Assembly: GCA_036392935.1 (NCBI GenBank)
Contig: DASVWZ010000292.1
Coordinates: forward strand, 49,329-113,328
From: DASVWZ01 sp036392935
Lineage (GTDB): Bacteria > Acidobacteriota > Terriglobia > Terriglobales > Acidobacteriaceae
Length of the DNA: 64,000 nucleotides
Reading direction: 5' to 3'
A model generated the notes under the pieces. It saw nothing but the letters and a program-made list of their open reading frames with translations. It made no database searches and had not been told where the DNA came from. A program made the translations under genes and the position numbers. This document shows, piece after piece, positions 43,476 to 51,684 of this stretch. Position 1 is the stretch's first letter, and each line of letters opens with the position of its first letter.

Positions 43476-44771
43476 ATGGCTTCGGGAAATGGAAATGGCC
43501 AGCACGGGGCGGAATTTAAAGCCCGCTTGATTTTCTGGGAAGTGACCAAGGGTTGCAACCTGCGATGCGTTCACTGCCGCGCCAGCGCAACCGAACTTAG
43601 TTCTCCGAACGATCTGCCGACGGCAAAGGCTCTGAACATCATCGACCAGATCGCCGAGACGGCAAATCCGATTTTGGTTCTCAGCGGCGGAGAGCCGCTT
43701 TATCGCTCAGACATTTTTCAATTGGCTCGCTACGCGACGGAGAAAGGTTTGCGCGTGGCTCTGGCGACGAATGGAACACTGGTGACCAAGGAAGTTGCGC
43801 GCATGATCGTAGATGCGGGCGTGAAGAGGGTTTCGATCAGCCTTGACGGCGCCGATGCGGCGACGCACGATGCGTTTCGCGCGATCCCCGGGGCGTTTGA
43901 TGCAGCTGTGCAGGGACTAAGAAATTTGCAGGCGCTGGGCATGTCGACGCAGATCAACACTACGATTGCCCGCCACAATGCACACCAACTGCCGGATGTG
44001 CTGACACTGGCGAAGGAACTGGGCGCCGATGCGCTGCATACGTTCCTGCTGGTGCCAGTGGGATGCGGCGTGGATATTGCCGCGGAGCAAATGGTTCCTC
44101 CGGAAGAATACGAGCGCATGCTGAATTGGTTCTATGATCAGTCGCTCGAGGGCGGGATCGAATTGAAGGCCACGTGCGCGCCACATTATTTTCGCGTAGT
44201 TCGCCAGCGGCGCGCGGCAGAAGGACGGTCGGCGCAAGCCGCGGCCGAGGCGCATGCGCCGGCTGATTCAACTGCGATTGGGCCGTCAGACATGATGATG
44301 CCGGGATCTACGGGAATTTTGTTGAAGCCGCAAACCGCGGGTCATCCTGGTGGACACCCGGGCGGACATCCTGGAGGCCATCCGCACGGCCAGCATACCG
44401 GACATCCGTCGGGCCATCCGAACGACATGAATGCCATGACCAAGGGCTGCCTGGCGGGAACGGGCGTGTGCTTCATCTCGCATGAGGGAGAAGTTTTCCC
44501 GTGCGGATATCTGCCGGCAATCGCGGGCGATCTGCGTATTCAGTCGTTCAAAGATATCTGGGAAAATTCCGGCGTGTTTCATGCGCTGCGGGACACCAAC
44601 AACCTTTCTGGCAAATGCGGGTGCTGCGAGTTCCGCAACGTCTGCATGGGATGCCGGGCACGCGCGTTCGCGGCGACCGGCGATTTTATGGCCGAGGAAC
44701 CGTTCTGCGTTTACGAACCAAAAAGCTCGGCGCTGAAAACAAAAAAAGAAGAACTCATCACGGTTCGCTAG
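43476..44771 (+). CDS. Radical SAM/SPASM protein with His-rich insert (heme-biosynthesis-like)
   Basis: 431 aa. The [4Fe-4S] SAM motif CNLRCVHC has Cys27, Cys31 and Cys34; SAM-binding landmarks are LSGGEPL, ALATNGTLV and VSISLDGA. The C-terminal half has SPASM-type cysteines (CGCCEFRNVCMGCRA) and GVCFISHEGEVFPCGYLPA. The architecture is close to AhbD/NirJ-type proteins that modify heme precursors, and to PqqE-like enzymes. Between the domains (residues about 290-317) is a His/Gly/Pro run (GHPGGHPGG..., HPHGQHTGHPSGHP), likely metal binding. Two CRP/FNR operators upstream suggest redox control. Confidence 0.9.
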   Translation: MASGNGNGQHGAEFKARLIFWEVTKGCNLRCVHCRASATELSSPNDLPTAKALNIIDQIAETANPILVLSGGEPLYRSDIFQLARYATEKGLRVALATNGTLVTKEVARMIVDAGVKRVSISLDGADAATHDAFRAIPGAFDAAVQGLRNLQALGMSTQINTTIARHNAHQLPDVLTLAKELGADALHTFLLVPVGCGVDIAAEQMVPPEEYERMLNWFYDQSLEGGIELKATCAPHYFRVVRQRRAAEGRSAQAAAEAHAPADSTAIGPSDMMMPGSTGILLKPQTAGHPGGHPGGHPGGHPHGQHTGHPSGHPNDMNAMTKGCLAGTGVCFISHEGEVFPCGYLPAIAGDLRIQSFKDIWENSGVFHALRDTNNLSGKCGCCEFRNVCMGCRARAFAATGDFMAEEPFCVYEPKSSALKTKKEELITVR

Positions 44772-44878
44772 GGCCGCACTACCAGGGACGGGTGGGCAGG
44801 CTGCCTGCCCGTCGCCATGACTGGATAAAGGGCGACCTCATCACATCCAACTGCAATCGGTGTTTCCTGCATCAGAAC

Positions 44879-45328
44879 ATGTTTTCAGGAAGGCTCACGC
44901 AAGCGACAATTCGGGCGCTGGATTGGCTTGGCGAACGCACGCTAAATACGCCAACGGGTCCGGAGCATCAGCGGACGGGACGGCGCGGCGAGGAAGATGC
45001 GTATTTTTATCTACGACGCCGGGGATATGTGATGGTGGCGCGAAATTATCGCTCGCCGCATCATCGGGGCGAAATCGATCTCGTCGGATGGGATGGCGAT
45101 GTGCTGTGTTTCATCGAGGTGAAGACGCGCACGACGCGTGATGTGAAGCCGGCGGAAGCCGCGGTCGATCGCGAGAAGCGACGATCACTGATCGCTGTGG
45201 CCCGCGAGTACCTTGGTCACCTTCAGTCACCTTCGTGCCAGTGGAGATTCGATGTGATCGCCGTATATTATCTGCAAGGCGCCCCGCCGGAGTTCGAACT
45301 GTTCCGGAATGCCTTCTCTGTGGCGTAG
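44879..45328 (+). CDS. yraN: YraN family (UPF0102) endonuclease-like protein
   Basis: 149 aa from ATG 44879 (MFSGRLTQATIRALDWLGER); the open frame extends far upstream but without coding character. Signature GRRGEEDAYFYLRRRGYVMV, then ARNYRSPHHRGEIDLVGWDG, then CFIEVKTRTT, matching the restriction-endonuclease-like fold (E, D, ExK positions). Length a little above the usual ~120. Often encoded near ribosomal or repair genes; exact role unsettled in general. Confidence 0.93.
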   Translation: MFSGRLTQATIRALDWLGERTLNTPTGPEHQRTGRRGEEDAYFYLRRRGYVMVARNYRSPHHRGEIDLVGWDGDVLCFIEVKTRTTRDVKPAEAAVDREKRRSLIAVAREYLGHLQSPSCQWRFDVIAVYYLQGAPPEFELFRNAFSVA

Positions 45329-45364
45329 AATAAACGGTTTGACCCTGTTGAAAGGATTTAGTCG

Positions 45365-46405
45365 TTGCCTGAGCTAAGAAAAGATCCCATTGTTGGCCGA
45401 TGGGTGATCATCTCGACTGATCGCGCTAAACGTCCCACCGATTTCTCCCGTGACGCCGTACACATCAAAGGGGGATTCTGCCCGTTCTGCTACGGAAACG
45501 AAAATAAGACCCCTCCTGAAATTCAGGCCTACCGCCCGCATCCGAATGGTGGCCCGGCGCCGCAGCATGATACGCCGGGATGGACGGTTCGCGTGGTTCC
45601 AAACAAGTTCCCGGTGCTGGGGATCGAAGGCAACCTGAACCGTCAGGCAGAAGGAATGTTTGACCGCATGAACGGCATTGGAGCGCATGAGGTGATCATT
45701 GAGACCTCCGATCACAACGCCACGCTGGCCACGCTGCCGTCTAAAAGCATTGAAGATATTTTGTGGACATTCCGCGACCGCATTCTCGACCTGAAAAAAG
45801 ACAAGCGGTTCAAATACATTTTGATTTTCAAGAATCACGGCGAGGCCGCTGGGGCTTCACTGGAGCACGCGCACTCGCAGTTGATTGCGCTGCCGATTCT
45901 GCCGAAATACGTAGTCGAAGAATTGGACGGCGCCAAGCAATATTTCATCTACAAAGAGCGTTGCGTGTTTTGCGACATCATCCGGCAGGAATCGGAGGCG
46001 GGCGTTCGCGTCGTTGCTGAGAATGACGATTTCCTGACCATAGCACCGTATGCTCCGCGCTTTCCGTTCGAGACGTGGATTCTGCCGAAGCAACACGAAT
46101 CGGCGTACGAAAATTCTTCGACGCACGTGTTTCAGAATCTGGCCAAGGCGCTGAAGAGCCTTCTGCTGAAGGCGGACCAGGTGCTCGACAATCCTCCATA
46201 CAATCTGGTGATTCACAGTTCGCCGGTGCAGGAGCCGACCAACGATCACTATCACTGGCATATTGAGTTCATGCCCAAGCTCACCAAGACCGCAGGATTT
46301 GAGTGGGGCACGGGGTTCTATATCAATCCGACGCCGCCCGAGGAAGCAGCGAAATTTCTGCGCGAAGCGGGCGTGGAAGAGCCGACGCCGACAACGGTCG
46401 GCTAG
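45365..46405 (+). CDS. galT: Galactose-1-phosphate uridylyltransferase
   Basis: 346 aa, TTG start (MPELRKDPIVGRWVIISTDR). Active-site HYHWH (His295, His297, His299) with the catalytic middle histidine; upstream zinc-site-like CPFCYGNENKTPPE and CVFCD plus VPNKFPVL support the GalT fold. Transfers UMP between UDP-glucose and galactose-1-phosphate (Leloir pathway). A second gal gene is not adjacent. Family length ~345; intact. Confidence 0.93.
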   Translation: MPELRKDPIVGRWVIISTDRAKRPTDFSRDAVHIKGGFCPFCYGNENKTPPEIQAYRPHPNGGPAPQHDTPGWTVRVVPNKFPVLGIEGNLNRQAEGMFDRMNGIGAHEVIIETSDHNATLATLPSKSIEDILWTFRDRILDLKKDKRFKYILIFKNHGEAAGASLEHAHSQLIALPILPKYVVEELDGAKQYFIYKERCVFCDIIRQESEAGVRVVAENDDFLTIAPYAPRFPFETWILPKQHESAYENSSTHVFQNLAKALKSLLLKADQVLDNPPYNLVIHSSPVQEPTNDHYHWHIEFMPKLTKTAGFEWGTGFYINPTPPEEAAKFLREAGVEEPTPTTVG

Positions 46406-46437
46406 GTTTCGACGCGGCGGATGGCGCGCTTCTCAGC

Positions 46438-46650
46438 TTACTTATCCTGAAATTCTTCGTGCCAGGCCATCTGAATTGCCTCCAGTTTGGCTTCGTTCGA
46501 CTTGGCCGGATCATCTTTAAAATCGGGCAGCTCGGTGACGTAGCGGTGAAGATCGGTGAAGCGCACGGTCAAGGGATCGACGTCAGGATGCTTTTCGCAC
46601 AGTTCGATTCCAATATCTTCCGCGTCACTCCAACTCAGTGGTTTTGGCAT
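46438..46650 (-). CDS. iscX: Fe-S assembly protein IscX
   Basis: 70 aa: LSWSDAEDIGIELCEKHPDV, then DPLTVRFTDLHRYVTELPDF, then KLEAIQMAWHEE match IscX (YfhJ), the small acidic adaptor of IscS. Last gene of the ISC cluster but separated from fdx by a racemase gene. Confidence 0.93.
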   Translation of the reverse strand: MPKPLSWSDAEDIGIELCEKHPDVDPLTVRFTDLHRYVTELPDFKDDPAKSNEAKLEAIQMAWHEEFQDK

Positions 46651-46678
46651 AGTGGCTCCTTAAAAGCGGCACTTGGCG

Positions 46679-46752
46679 CTTAGCATTTAGCACTCGGCAG
46701 TTCGGATCACGTTCTCAAGCGAGCTGTGAGCAACGGCCTGCTAAATGCTAAG
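46679..46752. repeat. 14-bp inverted repeat spanning the racemase 3' end
   Basis: CTTAGCATTTAGCA (46679-46692) is the exact reverse complement of TGCTAAATGCTAAG (46739-46752). The right arm encodes the last residues and stop (LSI-stop) of the racemase. Might form an RNA hairpin; loop 46 nt. Confidence 0.75.
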
Positions 46753-47463
46753 TTCTGAGGTCATTTTCGCTGCTGGCTCAGCGACAGCTCTTCGCAACGC
46801 GGCCCGCGCCAGCAACCGCGTCGAATCGAGCGTGGGTAATGGAGACTCTTCAGGCGCGACCAGCAGAGGAATTTCTGTGCAGCCAAGAACGACCGCGTCG
46901 CAACCTTGCTGCGCGAGATCGCGGATGACCTGCTGAAAATACTCGAGTGATGCTGGCAAGAACCGCGCATTGACCAGTTCGTCGAAAATAATTTGGTTGA
47001 TGCGTTCGCGCTGCTCGCGGTTTGGCATGCGATATTCGATTCCGACGGCATCCAGCTTGTCAGGATAGACGGGCCCTTCCATCAAATATTTTGTGCCGAG
47101 GACGGCCAGCCGTTTGAAACACTTACGCTTTGCTTCATGCGCGACCTCTTCGGCGATATGCAGCCAGGGACGCGGCGAGCGGGGTCCGACCAGATCGAAA
47201 GCTTGATGGATGGTGTTGTCAGGGCAGATGAAAAAATCTGCGCCGGCGGATGCAAGTTTTTCGGCGGAAGAAAGCATCAGGTCGGCAACACCGGCCCAGT
47301 CGTCTTTTTTCAGAAATGTGTTGTACTCGGCCAGCGAGTGGCCGTGCAGCGAGACTTCGGGGTGATCGTGGGCGCCCATCATCGTCGCGCCTTCGAGGCA
47401 TACGGTGCGATAGCAGAGGGCCGCGCCCTCGGAACTGCAAGCGACGATGCCAATATGCTGCAT
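46741..47463 (-). CDS. Aspartate/glutamate racemase family protein
   Basis: 240 aa from ATG 47463 (MQHIGIVACSSEGAALCYRT). The paired catalytic cysteine motifs are FFICPDNTIHQAFD and VVLGCTEIPLLV. Related to aspartate racemase and to hydantoin racemase-like enzymes; cofactor independent. Its presence between fdx and iscX is unusual; whether it functions in cell-wall D-amino acid supply is unknown. Confidence 0.9.
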   Translation of the reverse strand: MQHIGIVACSSEGAALCYRTVCLEGATMMGAHDHPEVSLHGHSLAEYNTFLKKDDWAGVADLMLSSAEKLASAGADFFICPDNTIHQAFDLVGPRSPRPWLHIAEEVAHEAKRKCFKRLAVLGTKYLMEGPVYPDKLDAVGIEYRMPNREQRERINQIIFDELVNARFLPASLEYFQQVIRDLAQQGCDAVVLGCTEIPLLVAPEESPLPTLDSTRLLARAALRRAVAEPAAKMTSELSI

Positions 47464-47528
47464 AGGTCGGGAGTCAGTCGTCAATTTTCCAGTTGGCGGT
47501 TGCAATCCGCATAGCTGACGACTGCTTT

Positions 47529-47939
47529 CTAGTGTTCTTCTGAAACGTAATTGCGGTTCCACGCCGGAATTTCAACGACGACTTTGCCCGGCTTGGTAAT
47601 CACGGCCTGACATCCGAGGCGGGAATTCAGTTGCAGATCGGCAGCCATGTCGAGACGGTCGGCTTCGTCGTCTTCCATCTCGGAAAGATTCGATGCGCCC
47701 TCTTTCACCCACACGTGGCAGGTGGTGCAGGCGCAATTGCCGCCGCAGGCGTGGTCAAGGCGAATGCCATTATTGATCGCAACGTCGAGAATCGACTGCT
47801 CTTTGCCGTGATCTTTGTAAGGCAGTTTGCCGTGCTCGAACTCGACGGTTTTGCCCTCAGGCAAAAAAGTTACCTGGACGGTGTTGTCGCCTGGCGTGTC
47901 CATGGTTGCGGTTGTTCCTCGTGATTTTTCTTCAGCCAT
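47529..47939 (-). CDS. fdx: ISC-type [2Fe-2S] ferredoxin
   Basis: 136 aa, ATG at 47939. Cluster ligands CGGNCACTTCHVWV plus the distal Cys in RLGCQAV. Adrenodoxin-like, length slightly over E. coli Fdx (111) because of ~25 N-terminal residues. Supplies electrons for Fe-S assembly. 30 bp after hscA. Confidence 0.95.
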   Translation of the reverse strand: MAEEKSRGTTATMDTPGDNTVQVTFLPEGKTVEFEHGKLPYKDHGKEQSILDVAINNGIRLDHACGGNCACTTCHVWVKEGASNLSEMEDDEADRLDMAADLQLNSRLGCQAVITKPGKVVVEIPAWNRNYVSEEH

Positions 47940-47968
47940 AAAATTCCTTGCTCGCGCTCGGCGCGAGT

Positions 47969-49870
47969 CTATTTGAAATCTGCTTTCGCTACCGGATGTC
48001 CAGCGGCGGGCGCTTCGCCTTCGTCCGCTTCATCCATGGTCTTGCCTTTCAGCGCAGTAGACACCGCGCCATCCATCATCAATTCCGCCAAACGCATGGT
48101 GCCCTGGTTCAACGCGTCGATGGCCTTGCGGATGGCGGTGTAATCGTCTTCTGTCGTCACCTGGTTCAACGCGTTTTCCAGCTTGGCGATTTGTTTCTTT
48201 TCGTTGCTGGTCAGTTTTCCCCACGCTGGACTTTTTCTGCCTTTTTCGAGTGCGGACAGAATAGTCTGGGTTTCGTTGCGCGCTTCGATGAGTTGGCGCT
48301 GGCGGAGATCGTCTTCGGCGTAATCGAAGGAGTCGAGAATCATGCTTTCGACCTGCTCGTCAGTGAGGCCATAGCTGGGCTGCACTTCGATTTCTGCTTC
48401 TTTGCCGCTGCGTTGTTCACGCGCGGAGACATGCAGGATGCCGTTGGCGTCGATGAGAAACTTCACTTCGATGCGTGGCATGCCCGCGGGCATGGGGGGA
48501 ACTCCCTTCAGATCAAAGCGGGCCAGGGAACGGCAATCTTTGGCGAGTTCGCGCTCGCCCTGCAAAACGTGAATCGCGACGTTTGCCTGTCCATCGACCT
48601 GCGTGGTGTAGTACTGCGTGGCCGAGGCGGGAATGGTCGAGTTGCGCAGAATTATTTTGTCAGTGACGCCGCCGGCAACTTCAATGCCGAGCGAAAGCGG
48701 CGTGACATCGAGCAGCAGCATGTTCTCGGTGGCATGCGAGCCTCCGGCGAGAATCTTAGCTTGAACGGCTGCGCCCAGCGCGACGACTTCGTCAGGATTC
48801 AGATCCGTGTGCGGCTTGCGGTGAAATAATTCTTCGACCAGTGCCCGGACTTTGGGAATGCGAGTCGATCCGCCAACCAGGACCACTTCGTCGATTTGCT
48901 CGGGCTTGAGCCCAGCGTCTTTCAAAGCCTGCTTGCTTGGCCCGACGGTGCGATCGATGACCGGCCGAATCAGCGATTCGAATTGCTCACGAGTAATCTC
49001 GCGCTGGTAACGCTTTCCGCCGGGTAGTTCGATGTCGAGTTTCGTCGACGCTTGCGACGACAATGCGATCTTCGCTTCAATCACAGCTTTGCGGATGGTC
49101 GCGACTGCTTCGCCGTTGCGAGCTAGGTCGAGGCCGAGGTCGCCGCGAATGTCATCGAGCGCGATGCGAATGAGCAGATTGTCGATGTCATCGCCGCCGA
49201 GATGCGTGTCGCCGTTGGTGGCGATGACTTCGAAGATGCCATCGTGAAGTTTGAGGATTGAGATGTCGAAGGTTCCGCCGCCGAGATCGTAGACGGCTAT
49301 GATGCCATTTTGTTTTTTGTCGAGACCGTAGGCAAGCGATGCGGCAGTCGGCTCATTGACCAACCGCAGAACATCCAGGCCTGCGATGCGGCCGGCATCT
49401 TTGGTGGCCTGGCGTTGCGCATCGTTGAAGTATGCGGGGACGGTGATAACCGCTTGCGTGACCGGAGCGTTGAAAAAGCGCTCGGCATTGCGTTTGAGCT
49501 GGCGCAGGATCAACGCAGAAATTTCTGGAGGCGTAAATGTCTTGTCGCCCAGCTTGATGCGGAGAACTTCGCCGGGCTGGAGATCATCCGCGAGACGGAA
49601 TGGAAAAAGCTTTAATTCTTCCTGAATGTCTTCAACCCCGCGCCCCATCAGGCGTTTGATCGAATATATGGAGCGGTCAGGAGTCTCGATCAAATACTTG
49701 CGGGCTGCGTTGCCAACGAGGATCTGACCGCGTTCGTCGAGGGCGACCACAGATGGAACCAGGTTCGAGCCGTCTTCGCCGGGGATGACGACAGGGCTCT
49801 CCTCATGCATGAACGCGACGAGCGAGTTCGTGGTTCCTAAATCGATGCCGACGACACGATCAGATGCCAT
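47969..49870 (-). CDS. hscA: Hsp70-type Fe-S chaperone HscA
   Basis: 633 aa DnaK-like protein. N-terminal ATPase landmarks: VVGIDLGTTNSLVAFMHEES, YDLGGGTFDISIL, VVLVGGSTRIPKVR, VTVPAYFNDAQRQATKDAG. Shorter than DnaK and lacking a long linker, it sits in the isc operon next to hscB, which together with length supports HscA over DnaK. Facilitates transfer of clusters from IscU. Confidence 0.94.
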   Translation of the reverse strand: MASDRVVGIDLGTTNSLVAFMHEESPVVIPGEDGSNLVPSVVALDERGQILVGNAARKYLIETPDRSIYSIKRLMGRGVEDIQEELKLFPFRLADDLQPGEVLRIKLGDKTFTPPEISALILRQLKRNAERFFNAPVTQAVITVPAYFNDAQRQATKDAGRIAGLDVLRLVNEPTAASLAYGLDKKQNGIIAVYDLGGGTFDISILKLHDGIFEVIATNGDTHLGGDDIDNLLIRIALDDIRGDLGLDLARNGEAVATIRKAVIEAKIALSSQASTKLDIELPGGKRYQREITREQFESLIRPVIDRTVGPSKQALKDAGLKPEQIDEVVLVGGSTRIPKVRALVEELFHRKPHTDLNPDEVVALGAAVQAKILAGGSHATENMLLLDVTPLSLGIEVAGGVTDKIILRNSTIPASATQYYTTQVDGQANVAIHVLQGERELAKDCRSLARFDLKGVPPMPAGMPRIEVKFLIDANGILHVSAREQRSGKEAEIEVQPSYGLTDEQVESMILDSFDYAEDDLRQRQLIEARNETQTILSALEKGRKSPAWGKLTSNEKKQIAKLENALNQVTTEDDYTAIRKAIDALNQGTMRLAELMMDGAVSTALKGKTMDEADEGEAPAAGHPVAKADFK

Positions 49871-49906
49871 TTTTGTTCGAACGTGGAGACGTAGCTAGCT
49901 ACGTCT

Positions 49907-50644
49907 CTACAAATCCAACACCTCATTCACATCCCTCACCAGGTTCCGGATGTAGTTTCTGCGGTTCAGCGCATCGACCATCTGGTCGAGCGTTTTCTTT
50001 CTTTCTTCCGCGCTGCCGCTTCCCACTAATTTGTCCCACTCGGCCCAATACTTCTTGAGTTCGTCGAGCAAGGCTTCGTTTTTTTCTTCCAGTTCGAGCT
50101 TCTGACGGCCGACTTCTTCGATCAGCGCGGGATCGTCTTCGCCGGCTTTTTTCATTTGCCGCAATTCTTCCAGTTGCATGTTCAACTCGAAGACTTCTTC
50201 GAGCAGGTCAGGCGGTACGACTTGTTTCTTAATCTCACCCGCGGCACGTGCCTTTTCGGTCGCGGCCTTCGATTGCTCCTCGAGTTGAATGCCTTCGAGC
50301 TGCAGCAAATAATGCGTGCGCCTGATGGGATCTTTCAGCGTGCGGTAGGCGTCATTCAAAAGCGAGCTCTGCTCCAGACTCCAGTCCTGCTCGCGCTGGT
50401 CAGCGCGCGCGGCAAGGTCAGGATGCAAGCGGCGGCTCAGTTCGTAAAAATCCTGCTCCAGTTGAGCCACGTCGACATGCAGTTTGCGCGGCAGTTCGAA
50501 AAATGCAAAATAGTCGACCGGGCGCGGCGGCTGCACCTTGCCGCAGGCGCAACAGAATTGCGCGGCGCGCATGTCGCCGCACGACCAGCATCCGGTGCCG
50601 TTGGCGGCTTCTACGGGCACAGCGGATTTGAGAGATTCTGCCAT
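49907..50644 (-). CDS. hscB: J-domain co-chaperone HscB with N-terminal zinc-ribbon-like tetracysteine
   Basis: 245 aa from ATG 50644 (MAESLKSAVPVEAANGTGCW). J-domain HPD motif in YELSRRLHPDLAARADQR; HscB C-terminal helix domain EEQSKAATEKARAAGEIKKQ and ELNMQLEELRQMKKAGED. The N-terminus has C19-x2-C22...C31-x2-C34 (with an extra C32), like eukaryotic HSCB; E. coli HscB lacks it. Length exceeds E. coli (171) because of this domain and longer helices. Confidence 0.93.
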   Translation of the reverse strand: MAESLKSAVPVEAANGTGCWSCGDMRAAQFCCACGKVQPPRPVDYFAFFELPRKLHVDVAQLEQDFYELSRRLHPDLAARADQREQDWSLEQSSLLNDAYRTLKDPIRRTHYLLQLEGIQLEEQSKAATEKARAAGEIKKQVVPPDLLEEVFELNMQLEELRQMKKAGEDDPALIEEVGRQKLELEEKNEALLDELKKYWAEWDKLVGSGSAEERKKTLDQMVDALNRRNYIRNLVRDVNEVLDL

Positions 50645-50653
50645 AAGAAACAA

Positions 50654-50759
50654 ATTGGGTAATTGAGCAATCGGATAACTTGGTAATTGAAAACCGGGCG
50701 CTCCGCAGGCACTGCCGCGATTGCAATTACCCAATTACAAAATTACTCAATTACCCAAT
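50654..50759. repeat. 14-bp inverted repeat in hscB leader
   Basis: ATTGGGTAATTGAG (50654-50667) and CTCAATTACCCAAT (50746-50759) are exact reverse complements; internal AATTACCCAATTAC copies repeat the motif. Lies between iscA and hscB; may be a dispersed repeat. Confidence 0.7.
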
Positions 50760-50780
50760 CCAAGACCTCGATCGATGGAA

Positions 50781-51158
50781 CTAACCTGAGAACGAAGTTC
50801 CACATCCGCATGACTTCGTAGAGTTCGGATTGACGAAGACAAATCCCTGTTGCATCAGCGTTTCCTGATAATCGAGCGTCATACCGTGCAGATAGATAAA
50901 CGACTTGGGGTCGACAAACACTCGCACGTCGCCGAACTCGAAGATACGGTCGCGCTCGCGCGGCTGCGTGTCGAAGCGGATGTTGTAGCTCAACCCCGAG
51001 CATCCGCCGCCCTGCACGCCGAGGCGTAAACCGCCCTGTTCGGGCGAAATGCCCTCCTTGACGATGGCCGTCCGGATCCTAGCCAAGGCTTTTTCGGTTA
51101 CCTGAATGCCTTTGGCGGGGACGGTTTTGAGTTCGTCGGTCGCTGTGCCCATAGTCAT
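50781..51158 (-). CDS. iscA: HesB/IscA-family Fe-S carrier
   Basis: 125 aa (ATG 51158; a second ATG at 51152). Three conserved cysteines: QGGGCSGLSY and TKSCGCGTSF. The N-terminal ~20 residues are longer than in E. coli IscA. Between iscU and hscB in the operon order. Delivers [4Fe-4S] or [2Fe-2S] clusters to apo-proteins. Confidence 0.95.
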   Translation of the reverse strand: MTMGTATDELKTVPAKGIQVTEKALARIRTAIVKEGISPEQGGLRLGVQGGGCSGLSYNIRFDTQPRERDRIFEFGDVRVFVDPKSFIYLHGMTLDYQETLMQQGFVFVNPNSTKSCGCGTSFSG

Positions 51159-51203
51159 GTCTGGTTGCCGCTGATCAACCTTCCTCAGTGGCCGATCGAC
51201 GAG

Positions 51204-51613
51204 CTACTTCGCCGCTTCCACCGCCACCGGCGCATCCTGCTTTTTCTTCCAGTCGTGAATCGCCGCGCGGATAGCGTCTTCGGCCAGCACCGAGCAGTGA
51301 ATCTTCACCGGAGGAGCGAAAGCTCCTTCACGATCTCGGTGTTCTTGATCGCGAGCGCTTCGTCAACCGTCTTGCCCTTGACCCATTCGGTCGCCAGCGA
51401 AGACGACGCGATGGCCGATCCGCAGCCGAACGTCTTGAACTTGGCGTCTTCAATAATGTTGGTCTGCGGGTTGACTTTGATCTGCAGCTTCATGACGTCG
51501 CCGCACTCGGGAGCGCCGACAAGGCCGGTGCCGACTTCGGCGCTGTTCTTGTCGAGCGAGCCAACGTTGCGCGGATGGTTATAGTGATCGATTACTTTAT
51601 CGCTGTATGCCAT
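51204..51613 (-). pseudogene. iscU: Fe-S scaffold IscU, frame broken by a one-base deletion
   Basis: Reads MAYSDKVIDHYNHPRNVGSL, with cluster ligands in GAPECGD and FGCGSAIASS. At about 51311-51316 one base is absent: the observed frame ends ...LSLLR at 51305, while shifting by one base restores PPVKIHCSVLAEDAIRAAIH, then DWKKKQ and a stop at 51204. The third ligand Cys (IHC) therefore lies in the second frame. All other isc genes are intact, so a sequencing or assembly error is likely, though a true frameshift cannot be excluded from sequence alone. Confidence 0.88.
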
Positions 51614-51684
51614 GCTGTCTTTCTCCTGATCGTAATGAGACTGTACGAGCACGAGACGTTGCAAGCAACGTCTCTACCCAAGAA

